Assembly (NCBI GenBank): GCA_017396555.1
Contig: JAFQLS010000012.1
Location: forward strand, 1 to 40,737
Direction: 5' to 3'
Length of the DNA stretch: 40,737 nt
Origin: Lachnospiraceae bacterium
GTDB lineage: Bacteria; Bacillota; Clostridia; Lachnospirales; Lachnospiraceae
The notes beneath the pieces were generated by a model. That model was given only the letters and a program-made list of their open reading frames with translations, made no database searches and was not told the DNA's origin. Below are positions 1 to 8,747 of this stretch, in pieces (position 1 is the first letter of the stretch; each line of letters opens with the position of its first letter). A program made the position numbers and the translations under genes.

Positions 1-1188
1 CGTCTTGGTTCCGTCTGATACACAGGTTGCATTATTATCTGAGGTATAGGTTGTAAATGTATGTTTATTCACATCCAATGAACCTACGTCTGCCACCGTA
101 TCTGTCTCTTCGCAATATTCGCATTTTGATGTCTTGGTTCCGTCTGATACACAGGTTGCATTATTATCTGATTCATATGTTACAAATGTATGTGTATCCG
201 GTGTCTTTGTTCCTTCTATTTCAAGGACATCAGTTTTATCACAAAACGAACAATGTGCTGTCTTAGTAGCATTTGATACACATGTTGGATTATTATCATT
301 ATCATATATTCTCCATAAATGCGAAGGAGCTCCACCATTATTAGCAAAATGTATTGTTTGAGAAGTTAACGGTGTATTAGACATTCCCACAGTTATCCCA
401 TTCCATTGTGTTTCAGAGCCTTTGAAAGATATCTCTGTTAAATTGCTACAACCATCTAATGCAAAGTGATTAATGCTTGTTACACTTGCTGGAATTTCTA
501 TACTTTTTAATCCAGTACAATTTTGAAATAAATAAGTATTAATAATTGAAATTTTATTTGGAACCTTTATACTTTCTAAACTACTACACCCAAAAAATGC
601 CATAGAACCAATATTAGTTATTTCATCAGAAAACTCTATATTCTCCAAACTACTACACCCATAAAATGCATAACTACCGATACTTGTTAATTCATCAAAA
701 AATTCTATAGTTTTTAAACCACTACATCCTCTAAATACATAGTTATTAATTTGAGTTATTCCTTCAGGAACACGTACATTTTGCAATTTACTGCAATTAG
801 AAAATGCATAATTACCTATATTTAATAAATTCTCTGGCATTTCAATGCTTATCATATTACTACATTCATAAAATGCATATTCACCTATAACTGATACCCC
901 ACTGTCAATAACAACAGATGAAACATTCTCTTTATCATCATACCACGGACTTTTATTTTGAATAGTATAATCCGCCATTGCTCCCGTACCACTTATCATT
1001 AACAATCCATCACTATCAAGCTGATACGTCACGTTTGCCTCATTTCCTACCGCACCACATTCTCCACTTATAACAATATTAGCTGCATATATGTCCTCTG
1101 GTTCTAATACGCTTAACGGCAACAAAACAAGTACAACCGATAAAATAGGCGATATCAACTTATATACTAATCGTTTCTTTAAAAACAT
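1..1188 (-). CDS. BspA-like leucine-rich repeat surface protein, 3' end beyond window
   Basis: The reading frame is open from ATG at 1188 to the left edge (396 codons, no stop), so the C-terminus is missing. An AGAGG ribosome site lies 6 bases before the ATG. Residues 1-36 look like a Sec signal peptide: basic start, long hydrophobic core, likely cut after IYA. From about residue 85 come roughly eight LRR_5/BspA-type units of about 23 residues, each with a motif like IGxYAFxGCSSLxxIxxP. From about residue 300 the protein changes to ~43-residue repeats with paired cysteines (CEYCEET, CSFCDKT) and NNATCVSDGTKT. BspA-type proteins are secreted or wall-bound adhesion or scaffold proteins; the ligand cannot be predicted. 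It is a separate unit from the PFL gene, with a terminator between them. Confidence 0.8.
   Translation of the reverse strand, partial: MFLKKRLVYKLISPILSVVLVLLPLSVLEPEDIYAANIVISGECGAVGNEANVTYQLDSDGLLMISGTGAMADYTIQNKSPWYDDKENVSSVVIDSGVSVIGEYAFYECSNMISIEMPENLLNIGNYAFSNCSKLQNVRVPEGITQINNYVFRGCSGLKTIEFFDELTSIGSYAFYGCSSLENIEFSDEITNIGSMAFFGCSSLESIKVPNKISIINTYLFQNCTGLKSIEIPASVTSINHFALDGCSNLTEISFKGSETQWNGITVGMSNTPLTSQTIHFANNGGAPSHLWRIYDNDNNPTCVSNATKTAHCSFCDKTDVLEIEGTKTPDTHTFVTYESDNNATCVSDGTKTSKCEYCEETDTVADVGSLDVNKHTFTTYTSDNNATCVSDGTKT
2..171. repeat. 129-bp period direct repeats coding for Cys-rich modules
   Basis: A 41-base stretch at 2-42 (beginning GTCTTGGTTCCGTCTGATAC) recurs identically at 131-171. 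The spacing is 129 bases, i.e. 43 codons, so reading frame is kept. A more diverged copy (TTAGTAGCATTTGATACACA) lies near 261. These code for the Cys-rich repeats of the surface protein. Near identity between adjacent copies implies recent duplication or ongoing homogenisation. Confidence 0.85.
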
Positions 1189-1296
1189 ATTCTTCCTCTT
1201 TTCTTTAAAATTATCTAATTTCACGCACTAATCCATAACTACATACAATTTTACAACTATATAAATGAAAATTCAATATTTAAAGGAAAAGAACCC

Positions 1297-1337
1297 AAAA
1301 AAAACGACAGATTTTTACAAAATGTACCAATCTGTCG
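1297..1337 (-). terminator. Rho-independent terminator after the PFL-family gene
   Basis: On the minus strand the stem CGACAGATT / AATCTGTCG (9 perfect pairs; plus 1305-1313 and 1329-1337) is followed at once by eight T residues (plus 1297-1304). It lies 11 bases past the PFL stop codon and ends the pepD-asnB-walJ-ACT-PFL group. The 1189-1296 stretch upstream of the surface-protein gene shows its ribosome site, but I saw no convincing promoter there. Confidence 0.9.
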
Positions 1338-1348
1338 CTAAACTTCTT

Positions 1349-2713
1349 TTAATTCTTAAAGCTATGTATTGGAGCTGGAATTCTTCCACCTCTATTAACA
1401 AATGCATCACATGCGAATGTATTAACCGGCATAACCGGAGCATATCCAAGAAGCCCACCAAACTCTACTGTCTCACCAACACCCTTTCCAATAACAGGAA
1501 TAAGTCTTACAGCAGTTGTCTTCTGGTTAATCATACCAATGGCAACTTCATCTGCAATAATACCAGAAATAGTTGTTGCTTTAGTATCTCCAGGAATTGC
1601 TATCATATCAAGACCAACTGAACATACACAAGTCATAGCTTCTAATTTCTCAAGTGTAAGAGCTCCGGCTGTAACCGCATCAATCATACCCTGATCTTCA
1701 CTTACAGGAATAAATGCACCACTTAATCCACCTACATAAGAAGAAGCCATTACACCACCCTTCTTAACCTGATCATTTAATAGAGCAAGCGCTGCTGTTG
1801 TGCCAGGCGCTCCAACTCTTTCAAGTCCGATTTCCTGTAAAATATCAGCAACACTATCACCAACTGCCGGTGTTGGAGCCAAAGATAAATCAATAATACC
1901 AAACGGAATACCAAGCCTCTTAGAAGCTTCCTGTGCAACAAGCTGTCCAACTCTTGTAATCTTAAATGCTGTTTTTTTAATGGTCTCACAAAGAACCTCG
2001 AAGTTCTCTCCTCTAGCCTTCTTAAGAGCTGTTCTTACAACACCCGGACCACTTACACCAACATTTATAATTGCATCAGCCTCAGTAACACCATGGAAAG
2101 CACCCGCCATAAAAGGATTATCATCAGGAGCATTACAGAACACAACCAACTTAGCACATCCTATAGAATCTCTTTCCTTAGTATATTCTGCTGTCTCAAC
2201 AATAATTTCACCCATAAGCTTAACAGCATCCATATTAATACCTGTCTTTGTAGAACCCACATTTATAGAACTACATACTCTTTCAGTAGTTGCAAGAGCC
2301 TTTGGAATAGAACGAATAAGGTTCTCATCTGCTGTTGTCATGCCTTTACTTACAAGTGCCGAATAACCTCCAATAAAATTAACTCCTACTTCATGTGCTA
2401 CCTTGTCAAGAGTCTTCGCAATTGTAACGAAATCATCTGGAGTCTTGCAAGCTGCTCCGCCCACCAAAGCAATTGGAGTAACTGAAATTCTCTTATTAAC
2501 AATTGGAATACCATATTCCTTCTCAATCTGTGCTCCTGTTGATACTAAGTCTTTAGCAACATTTGTTATTTTATTATAAATATTTTCATTAACCTTATCA
2601 AGGTCACTATCGATACAGTCAAGAAGGCTGATACCAAGAGTAATAGTTCTTACATCAAGATTTTCATGCTCAATCATTTTATTAGTTTCATTAACTTCAA
2701 ATATATTAATCAT
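1349..2713 (-). CDS. PFL-family protein (DUF711, UPF0210)
   Basis: 454 residues, the usual length for the UPF0210/DUF711 (PFL) family, recognised from the N-terminus ([17 protein letters not shown]), the glycine-rich centre ([16 protein letters not shown]) and the C-terminal [13 protein letters not shown]. The family is related in fold to pyruvate formate-lyase-type barrels, but no biochemical role is established as far as I know. An AAAGGAA ribosome site precedes the ATG. It lies 21 bases after the small ACT-domain gene; this pairing recurs across Firmicutes and archaea and suggests that the ACT protein senses a small ligand for it. Family confidence is high, function unknown. Confidence 0.9.
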   Translation of the reverse strand: MINIFEVNETNKMIEHENLDVRTITLGISLLDCIDSDLDKVNENIYNKITNVAKDLVSTGAQIEKEYGIPIVNKRISVTPIALVGGAACKTPDDFVTIAKTLDKVAHEVGVNFIGGYSALVSKGMTTADENLIRSIPKALATTERVCSSINVGSTKTGINMDAVKLMGEIIVETAEYTKERDSIGCAKLVVFCNAPDDNPFMAGAFHGVTEADAIINVGVSGPGVVRTALKKARGENFEVLCETIKKTAFKITRVGQLVAQEASKRLGIPFGIIDLSLAPTPAVGDSVADILQEIGLERVGAPGTTAALALLNDQVKKGGVMASSYVGGLSGAFIPVSEDQGMIDAVTAGALTLEKLEAMTCVCSVGLDMIAIPGDTKATTISGIIADEVAIGMINQKTTAVRLIPVIGKGVGETVEFGGLLGYAPVMPVNTFACDAFVNRGGRIPAPIHSFKN

Positions 2714-2734
2714 TTTAACAAATTCCTTTCGATA

Positions 2735-3007
2735 TTATATTCTGTGCATTGAATTAAAAATATCTTCCTGCTGAACCTTAATCTGAACACCAATTTCTGT
2801 TCCGATAGATGTCAATTCATCAGATAATTCACCAAAAGGCTTTGTAGAATTATTAGCATCAACAATCATCATCATATTAAAATAATCCTGTACTATTGTC
2901 TGTGAAATATCAAGTATATTAACTTTATTTTCAGCTAAATATGTACAAACCTTTGCAATAATACCTACTGTGTCTTTTCCTACTACTGTTATAATTGTCT
3001 TCTTCAT
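2735..3007 (-). CDS. ACT domain-containing protein (UPF0237)
   Basis: 90 residues, a single ACT domain over its whole length: KTIITVVGKDTVGIIAKVCTYLAE is the first strand, the glycine turn and helix, and NILDISQTIVQDYFNMMMIVD the second strand region. ACT domains bind amino acids or similar small ligands and usually act as dimers. There is no catalytic domain, so a regulatory or ligand-binding role is inferred. AGGAAGG precedes the ATG by 9 bases. It sits between the WalJ-like gene (18 bases) and the PFL-family gene (21 bases), the conserved partner of this ACT family. Confidence 0.9.
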   Translation of the reverse strand: MKKTIITVVGKDTVGIIAKVCTYLAENKVNILDISQTIVQDYFNMMMIVDANNSTKPFGELSDELTSIGTEIGVQIKVQQEDIFNSMHRI

Positions 3008-3025
3008 TTTATCTACCTTCCTGTA

Positions 3026-3823
3026 TTATATTTCTATATATGTAGATGGCTCAGTTCTCTTTGCCACCTGAATATCAAAATCATCTGCCAGATACCCATT
3101 ATCGCTCATCTTAATTTCCATACGAACAGCTTCATAGGCAAGTCTGTCGTAATTATTCTCCTTACTAAGATGTCCAAGATAAACCTTCTTCAAGTCATCA
3201 TGAAGTATCTTACTTAACAATTCGCCACATCTTTCATTTGATAAATGTCCTCTATCACTTAAAATTCTTTGTTTTAAATAATAAGGATACGGTCCTGTCT
3301 GCAACATTCTTACATCATGATTAGCTTCAATAAGCAAAGCGTTTACATTCCTAAGATTATCGACCGTATAATCCGTAAATGTTCCCATATCCGTGGCTAT
3401 TGCAACGGATTTATCACCTTTATATACTCTGTATGCTACCGGTTCAGCAGCATCATGTGATATTCTAAAAGGATTAATCAATAGGTCGCCAACATTAAAA
3501 GTTTCATCAGTATTAATATAATTAAATAAATCCTTATCAACCTTACCAATACTGTCATTCTCTAAAATACTGTCAATTGTACCCTTTGAAGAATATATAG
3601 GGATATTATCTTTTCTTGAAACTACACCAAGACCACTTATATGGTCAGAATGTTCATGTGTTACAAGTATAGCCGAAGCATCCTTAAGTGTCAAATCGTG
3701 TTTGTTAAGACCTTCCTCAATTCGCTTACGACTAATTCCTGTATCCACTAAAACAAGTGTATTATCCGAGCAAACGGCAATGCAATTACCACTGCTGCCA
3801 CTTGCGACACTAAGCATTTTCAT
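3026..3823 (-). CDS. MBL-fold metallo-hydrolase, YycJ/WalJ-like
   Basis: 265 residues of metallo-beta-lactamase fold. The metal motif HEHSDH is at residues 56-61, the preceding strand ends in VDTG (D27), and a later histidine (ISHDAAEP, H123) is in place. The N-terminus MKMLSVASGSSGNC is typical of the YycJ/WalJ group, linked in Firmicutes to the WalRK cell-wall system and suggested to have nuclease-like activity; the substrate here is unproven. The start overlaps the asnB stop (TAATG), with AAAGGTG 8 bases upstream inside asnB, so the two are probably translationally coupled. In other Firmicutes walJ sits with walRK; no walRK is visible here. Confidence 0.85.
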   Translation of the reverse strand: MKMLSVASGSSGNCIAVCSDNTLVLVDTGISRKRIEEGLNKHDLTLKDASAILVTHEHSDHISGLGVVSRKDNIPIYSSKGTIDSILENDSIGKVDKDLFNYINTDETFNVGDLLINPFRISHDAAEPVAYRVYKGDKSVAIATDMGTFTDYTVDNLRNVNALLIEANHDVRMLQTGPYPYYLKQRILSDRGHLSNERCGELLSKILHDDLKKVYLGHLSKENNYDRLAYEAVRMEIKMSDNGYLADDFDIQVAKRTEPSTYIEI

Positions 3824-5673
3824 TAGTTAACACCTTTTTCATTAAAATGTTTGTCATACCACAATATAAACACAAATATAGTCCACAATTTTCTAGAATT
3901 ATCACATTTTTCAACATAATGCTTGTCTAGAAGATTTATTAACTCGTCTGTATTAAAATATTTCTTAGCTGTTTCAGACGTCAAAGTTTCTTTGAGCATA
4001 TTGTAATATTTATCTTCTCTAAACCAGTTTCTTACAGGAATTGGAAATCCTAATTTTTTCCTCTCAGCTGTAATATCAGGCATAAATTTATTAGCAGCTT
4101 TTCTAAAGTATCTCTTAGTCTCGTGCTTATCAACTCTGTGTCTTACCGGTATCGAATAAGCCACCTTAGCAACTTCTTTATCAAGGAACGGAACTCTTAC
4201 CTCTAAGGAATGAGCCATACTCATCGTATCTGCTTTGTTAAGAATATCACCCCAAAGCCATGTGTGTATGTCCACATATTGCATCTTGGTAATATCATCC
4301 TTATCCTTAACTCTGTCATATATAGGCTTTAAAATATTTTGAGGCGTATTTCTCTTTGAAGGATTCTTCATAATCTTATATATTTCCTTGCTTCCAAATA
4401 TATATGCATTACCAATATATCTTTCCTCTAAGTCTCTGCCTGCTCTTATCACATAGTTCTTACCTTTAAACGAAAATGGTAATTTGCCGAATAAATTTGC
4501 AATTCCTCTTCGTAAGCTTCTTGGAAATCTCATCATAGGCTTTAAATCTATAACACTTTTATAAATGTTATATCCCCCAAACAATTCATCCGAGCCCTCA
4601 CCTGATAATACTACCTTTACCTGTTCACTTGCAAGCTTACACAAAAAATATAATGCGATGCTTGAAGGGTCGGATAATGGTTCATCTATATGATTCATAA
4701 TAACTGGCAGCTCATCAAAAAATTCATCTGTGGTAATAAGCTTACTATTATTCTTTACACCTACATAATCAGACAAGGTCTTAGCAAGCGGTATTTCATT
4801 ACATTTAGGATAGTCAAAACCCACACTAAAAGTTTTATCCAGGTCACTTCTCGCCACTATATAACTAGAATCTACACCACCTGATAAAAATCCGCCAACC
4901 TCTGTATCACTTATCTTATGTGCAGATATGGAATTTTCCATAACATCATTAATTTTCTTAACAGCTTCATCAAAGGTTATAGTCTCATCCGTATTAAACT
5001 CATGGGCATAATACCTTTCTACTGCAACCATACCATCCTTCCATACAAGATAATGTGCCGGTGGAAGTCTGTATATCCCCTTGAAAAATGTTTCATTAAG
5101 AATCGAGTACTGAAAAGACAGATAGCTTTCAAGAGCATCTTCATTAAATTCCTTTTTTATATTAGGAAATTTGAGTATCGACTTAATTTCAGAGCCAAAC
5201 ACAAAATCATTTCCATTATTACTATAGAACAATGGTTTAATTCCAAAAATATCTCTCGCCATAAAAAGCTCTTTGTTTTGTCTGTCCCAAAGGGCAAATG
5301 CATACATTCCCCTAAGCTTATTTAGCAAGCCTTCTTTTCCGTATTCCTCATATCCATGAACCAACACTTCTGTATCCGCATCAGTTCTAAATATATGTCC
5401 CTTATCTTCTAAATCCTTCTTAATCTCCTGATAATTATATATTTCACCATTAAAGGTTAATACAAGAGAGTTATCTTCATTGTACATCGGCTGCTTACCA
5501 TTAGTTATACCTATAATACTAAGCCTTCTAAATCCCAAACCAGCCATATCGTCTATGTGTGTACCTTCATCATCCGGTCCTCTGTGTCTTATGGCATTCA
5601 TCATATCAATAAGATTATCTTTATATAACGAGCCATCGCCTTCTTTAGTCACATATCCTGCAAAACCACACAT
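3823..5673 (-). CDS. asnB: Asparagine synthase (glutamine-hydrolysing)
   Basis: 616 residues. It makes asparagine from aspartate, ATP and glutamine in the cytosol. The N-terminal class II glutamine amidotransferase domain begins MCGFAG, with the nucleophile Cys2, then RHRGPDD and FNGEIYNY. The synthetase domain carries the pyrophosphatase loop SGGVDSS at about 264-270. I chose ATG 5673 rather than the in-frame ATG 15 bases upstream for two reasons: the enzyme needs Cys as residue 2, and GGAGAG lies 7 bases before 5673 but overlaps the upstream ATG. It follows pepD by 40 bases and overlaps the next gene by one base. Length and motifs are complete. Confidence 0.95.
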   Translation of the reverse strand: MCGFAGYVTKEGDGSLYKDNLIDMMNAIRHRGPDDEGTHIDDMAGLGFRRLSIIGITNGKQPMYNEDNSLVLTFNGEIYNYQEIKKDLEDKGHIFRTDADTEVLVHGYEEYGKEGLLNKLRGMYAFALWDRQNKELFMARDIFGIKPLFYSNNGNDFVFGSEIKSILKFPNIKKEFNEDALESYLSFQYSILNETFFKGIYRLPPAHYLVWKDGMVAVERYYAHEFNTDETITFDEAVKKINDVMENSISAHKISDTEVGGFLSGGVDSSYIVARSDLDKTFSVGFDYPKCNEIPLAKTLSDYVGVKNNSKLITTDEFFDELPVIMNHIDEPLSDPSSIALYFLCKLASEQVKVVLSGEGSDELFGGYNIYKSVIDLKPMMRFPRSLRRGIANLFGKLPFSFKGKNYVIRAGRDLEERYIGNAYIFGSKEIYKIMKNPSKRNTPQNILKPIYDRVKDKDDITKMQYVDIHTWLWGDILNKADTMSMAHSLEVRVPFLDKEVAKVAYSIPVRHRVDKHETKRYFRKAANKFMPDITAERKKLGFPIPVRNWFREDKYYNMLKETLTSETAKKYFNTDELINLLDKHYVEKCDNSRKLWTIFVFILWYDKHFNEKGVN

Positions 5674-5713
5674 GATATATCTCTCCATTCAAAAAAATTC
5701 AACAAATATATTA

Positions 5714-7132
5714 TCACATTTCTTTTAATATTTCAATTAAATAGTCATATGTTCTGTTGACAGATGAAATACTCATCTTTTCTTCCGTTGTATGAATGTT
5801 AAATATGTTTGGTCCAAAAGAAACCACATCAAGTTCAGGTTTACCCATTACAAAATATCCACATTCAAGACCTGCATGTATCGCCTCAACAACAAGCTCC
5901 TTATCATACATTTTCTTATATATATCAATCATAAGGTCTCTTAAAGGCGATTCCTTCTTATATTGCCACGATGGATATTCGCCATACATATTATAGTTTC
6001 CACCCAGATATTCTGTAATAAGCTTAATCTTTCTTCCAAGCTCAATCTTTCTACTCGCCACTGAACTTCTAACGGAAAATGATGCCTTTAATCCATTATA
6101 ATCGGCATTAAAAATCCCAAGATTAAGTGATGTTTCAACCAGACCTTCTATATCCATACTCATATTCTGAATACCATTCGGAACCGCACTAAGGTACATA
6201 CAAACCTTATTAAGAGAATCGGATGACATAGCTTTTCCGGTATATTCATCTTCCTCAGTCAAGATTAAATTTATATCTTTATCACTCGAAATGTATTCGT
6301 TCTTAAGAATATTATTAATTTTTTCAACACATTCAACCAACTTCTTGTAGTCACTGCATACAAGTTCACATTTACATTCTCTTGGAATAGCATTATCCTT
6401 AAGTCCGCCTTTAATATTTATCACATTTATGCCAACCTCATTTTTTACTTCTGATAAGATTCTTCCCATTAGAATAACGGCATTACCTCGTTCTTTTCCA
6501 ATTTCAACGCCTGAATGTCCACCTTTAAGTCCTGTAAGTACTAAAGAAATCTTAATTCCTTCCACATTTTCAGCTTCAAAAGGAATATTCGATTCAGATG
6601 TCATTCCACCTGCGCAACTGACAAGAATAATTCCTTCCTCTTCCGAATCAATATTAAGAAGTCTGGTTCCTTTTAACTTGTTCATATCAAGCTTAGCAGC
6701 ACCGAGCAACCCTATTTCCTCATCAGTTGTAAATACAGCCTCAATAGGCGGATGAGATAATGTATCATCATCAAGAATAGCAAGAGCATAAGCTATGGCA
6801 ATACCATCATCTCCACCTAGTGTTGTATCCTTTGCATATATATAATCGCCTTCATACACAAGTTCTAAACCATCTTTTTCAAAATCATGATTCGAATCAT
6901 TTGTCTTTTCTGCAACCATATCCAGATGTCCTTGAATAATTACAGGCTCTTCATTTTCTCTTCCTTTTGAAGCATCTTTCCATATGATAACATTATTCAT
7001 ATCATCCTGATAAAACTCTAAATTATGCTCTTTAGCAAACTCCACGCAATAATCGCTCACTGACTTTGTATTGCCTGAACCTCTTGGAATACTACTTAAT
7101 TTTTCAAAATAATTAAACACTTTATTACTCAT
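5714..7132 (-). CDS. pepD: Aminoacyl-histidine dipeptidase (M20C, PepD family)
   Basis: 472 residues, the normal length for M20C dipeptidases that split Xaa-His and other dipeptides. Zinc and catalytic signatures are present: GHLDMV (H69, D71), the GGDDG turn (106-110) and TTDEEIG with the catalytic/metal glutamate pair (138-139); the C-terminus has AIHAGLECG and FGPNIFNIHTTEE. A GAAAGGAAAA ribosome site precedes the ATG. It is transcribed away from the YlbJ-like gene across only 30 bases and is first in a group leading to asnB. The cytosolic dipeptidase feeds amino acids to metabolism. Confidence 0.93.
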   Translation of the reverse strand: MSNKVFNYFEKLSSIPRGSGNTKSVSDYCVEFAKEHNLEFYQDDMNNVIIWKDASKGRENEEPVIIQGHLDMVAEKTNDSNHDFEKDGLELVYEGDYIYAKDTTLGGDDGIAIAYALAILDDDTLSHPPIEAVFTTDEEIGLLGAAKLDMNKLKGTRLLNIDSEEEGIILVSCAGGMTSESNIPFEAENVEGIKISLVLTGLKGGHSGVEIGKERGNAVILMGRILSEVKNEVGINVINIKGGLKDNAIPRECKCELVCSDYKKLVECVEKINNILKNEYISSDKDINLILTEEDEYTGKAMSSDSLNKVCMYLSAVPNGIQNMSMDIEGLVETSLNLGIFNADYNGLKASFSVRSSVASRKIELGRKIKLITEYLGGNYNMYGEYPSWQYKKESPLRDLMIDIYKKMYDKELVVEAIHAGLECGYFVMGKPELDVVSFGPNIFNIHTTEEKMSISSVNRTYDYLIEILKEM

Positions 7133-7150
7133 TCTTTTTTCCTTTCTACA

Positions 7151-7156
7151 TATAAT
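7151..7156 (+). promoter_or_regulatory. Candidate -10 box for a leaderless ylbJ-like mRNA
   Basis: A perfect TATAAT ends 6 bases before the ylbJ-like ATG (7163), so transcription would start at or next to the A of the start codon. No purine-rich ribosome site exists between pepD and the ATG on this strand. The -35 region lies inside pepD and is poor. The reverse strand over the same bases reads TATTAT, so overlapping divergent -10 boxes are possible. The call rests on spacing and the missing Shine-Dalgarno only. Confidence 0.45.
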
Positions 7157-7162
7157 ATCTAT

Positions 7163-8095
7163 ATGAAAAAATATTTATTTTTTATCCTTATAACTTCATT
7201 ATTGGCTCTGATATTCATTTTTCCTTCTGTAACTTATGACGGAGCACTAGCAGGACTCAATCTATGGTTATTTAATATTCTGCCAACCATGCTCCCCTGC
7301 TTAATAATAACTGATATCTTAAAAAAAATAAATGGCATTTATTTAATCAGCAAACTCCCAGCAAAATTTTTTACACCTATCCTTGGAATTTCTAAAATAT
7401 CAAGCTATGCCATCCTAGGCGGTATGATATGCGGTTATCCATTGGGTGCAAAATTAATATGCGATTTATATTCAGATAAAAGTATCAGTAAGAACGAGGC
7501 TGAATATTTATTAACGTTTTCAAATAATCCAGGTCCCATATTTATATCTACATATATTTTCAACAATTTATTAAACAATCAGTATAAAGCCCTTGGTTTT
7601 GCAGTAATATATACTTCAATATTCATAACAGCCTTAATATTCAATATTAATTACAGAAATAAATCTCATTATGCACCTACTGCAAATCACACAAGCAACA
7701 AGCTTTTATCAAATTCAATCACAACTATTGATAATAGTATTTACAACAGTTTTTATATTATAATCAAAATAGGCGGATATATTATATTATTTTCTCTTAT
7801 TACAAGTTTAATTAATAACTTTTTGGCAAAAAAAAATATTTTCTCTGTTGTTGTAATCGGTATGTTTGAAATGACAACCGGAATATATTCAGCTTCACTT
7901 CTTAACTGTAGTACATATTCACAAATGGTAATTATGTGTTGCTTGTGCATATTAGGTGGCTTATGTACAACACTTCAAACCTACAGTATAATAAATAATT
8001 ATAATTTATCCTTAAAAAAATATATTATATCAAAATTCACAACAACATTTATTGCACTATTATTATTTAGTATATTAAAATGCGTCAGGCTTTAA
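7163..8095 (+). CDS. YlbJ-like sporulation integral membrane protein
   Basis: 310 residues, very hydrophobic, about eight predicted membrane segments. It belongs to the nucleoside-recognition (Gate) fold group, and the pattern LWLFNILPTMLPCLI, GYPLGAK (91-97) and SNNPGP (120-125) matches the YlbJ/SpoVV sporulation transport family. In Bacillus, YlbJ/SpoVV moves dipicolinic acid into the forespore; whether this protein does so is inference. It is the only plus-strand gene in the window. No Shine-Dalgarno precedes the ATG and a -10-like TATAAT sits just upstream. The TAA stop is in the loop of a hairpin shared with the converging gene. Confidence 0.7.
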   Translation: MKKYLFFILITSLLALIFIFPSVTYDGALAGLNLWLFNILPTMLPCLIITDILKKINGIYLISKLPAKFFTPILGISKISSYAILGGMICGYPLGAKLICDLYSDKSISKNEAEYLLTFSNNPGPIFISTYIFNNLLNNQYKALGFAVIYTSIFITALIFNINYRNKSHYAPTANHTSNKLLSNSITTIDNSIYNSFYIIIKIGGYIILFSLITSLINNFLAKKNIFSVVVIGMFEMTTGIYSASLLNCSTYSQMVIMCCLCILGGLCTTLQTYSIINNYNLSLKKYIISKFTTTFIALLLFSILKCVRL

Positions 8096-8105
8096 AACCT
8101 GACGC
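8082..8105. terminator. Bidirectional hairpin between converging genes
   Basis: GCGTCAGG (8082-8089) and CCTGACGC (8098-8105) form an 8-bp perfect, G+C-rich stem with an 8-base loop. The stop codon of the plus-strand gene (8093-8095) lies in the loop, and the minus-strand coiled-coil gene ends 14 bases away. T-runs are short on both sides, so termination strength is uncertain. Confidence 0.6.
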
Positions 8106-8119
8106 TGATTATTAACATT

Positions 8120-8746
8120 TTAGAGATCTTCATCATCAAGATTAACTGTGTAATCTTCATAATCAGACATTTCTTCTTCCTTTTGCACCTGTGCAATCGC
8201 CTCTTCTTCCTCTGCCGGACGAAGAGATGCTCTATTAGCCTGTACAATTTGAAGACTTGAAGATAATGTTTCCATAAAATTTTCAAATTTTACAGTTACA
8301 TTATTCATCATATTTACAAGAATCTTTTCAAGATTAGCAAGTTCATCATCAGTATACTGTACTGCCGCCATTCTAATATCGTTCGCATCAGAAACAGCCT
8401 TATCAAGTATATTCTGTGCATCATTATTTGCCTGCTGCATCATATCATTTGCTTGAGCATATGCCTGTTGCATAATCTCATGCTCACTAATCATTTCATT
8501 TGCATTTGCGTTTGCCTGAGCGACCAAATTATCAGCTCTTTGCTTCGCATCATTTAAGATAGCATCTTTATTATTGATAATCTTCTGATATTTTTTAATT
8601 TCCTCCGGTGTTCGAAGTCTGAGTTCAGATAAAAGATCATCCATTTCATCCTTGTTAACTAATATTTTTGATTTATTTAAAGGATATCTACTACAGCTAT
8701 CTATGTAATCCTCAATATCACTAATTATTTGTTCTATTCTACTCAT
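8120..8746 (-). CDS. Coiled-coil protein, DivIVA / ATP-synthase-b-like
   Basis: 208 residues. I do not recognise a defined enzyme. After a short start (MSRIEQIISDIEDYIDSC) there is a long Ala/Gln/Asn-rich helix (about residues 65-150, repeats such as AQANANANEM and AYAQANDMMQQANND) that should form a coiled coil like ATP-synthase b subunits and DivIVA-type proteins, then an acidic tail. Such proteins in Lachnospiraceae are often labelled 'ATPase', but no nucleotide-binding motif is present. I set the start at ATG 8746, with AAGGAG 7 bases upstream; the longer frame reaching 8872 lies inside coaD. It follows coaD by one base, so expression is probably coupled. A division or scaffold role is a guess. 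Confidence 0.75.
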   Translation of the reverse strand: MSRIEQIISDIEDYIDSCSRYPLNKSKILVNKDEMDDLLSELRLRTPEEIKKYQKIINNKDAILNDAKQRADNLVAQANANANEMISEHEIMQQAYAQANDMMQQANNDAQNILDKAVSDANDIRMAAVQYTDDELANLEKILVNMMNNVTVKFENFMETLSSSLQIVQANRASLRPAEEEEAIAQVQKEEEMSDYEDYTVNLDDEDL

Positions 8747-8747
8747 A

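Noticed and set aside
1-180. Possible CRISPR-like repeat array.
   Set aside because: The repeats are in frame, coding, vary in length and have coding 'spacers'; no cas gene is present.
57-361. Plus-strand open frames of 69 and 75 codons.
   Set aside because: They are opposite to the repetitive surface-protein gene and repeat with its 129-bp period.
1265-1621. Plus-strand frame of 118 codons.
   Set aside because: It crosses the terminator at 1297-1337 and the 3' end of the PFL gene, and its residue mix is typical of antisense translation.
1800-2366. Plus-strand frame of 188 codons opposite the PFL gene.
   Set aside because: It is antisense to a well-recognised gene, has no ribosome site and no family resemblance.
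5674-5688. Longer asnB start (ATG 5688).
   Set aside because: It would bury the catalytic Cys, which must be residue 2, and its ATG overlaps the ribosome site used by ATG 5673.
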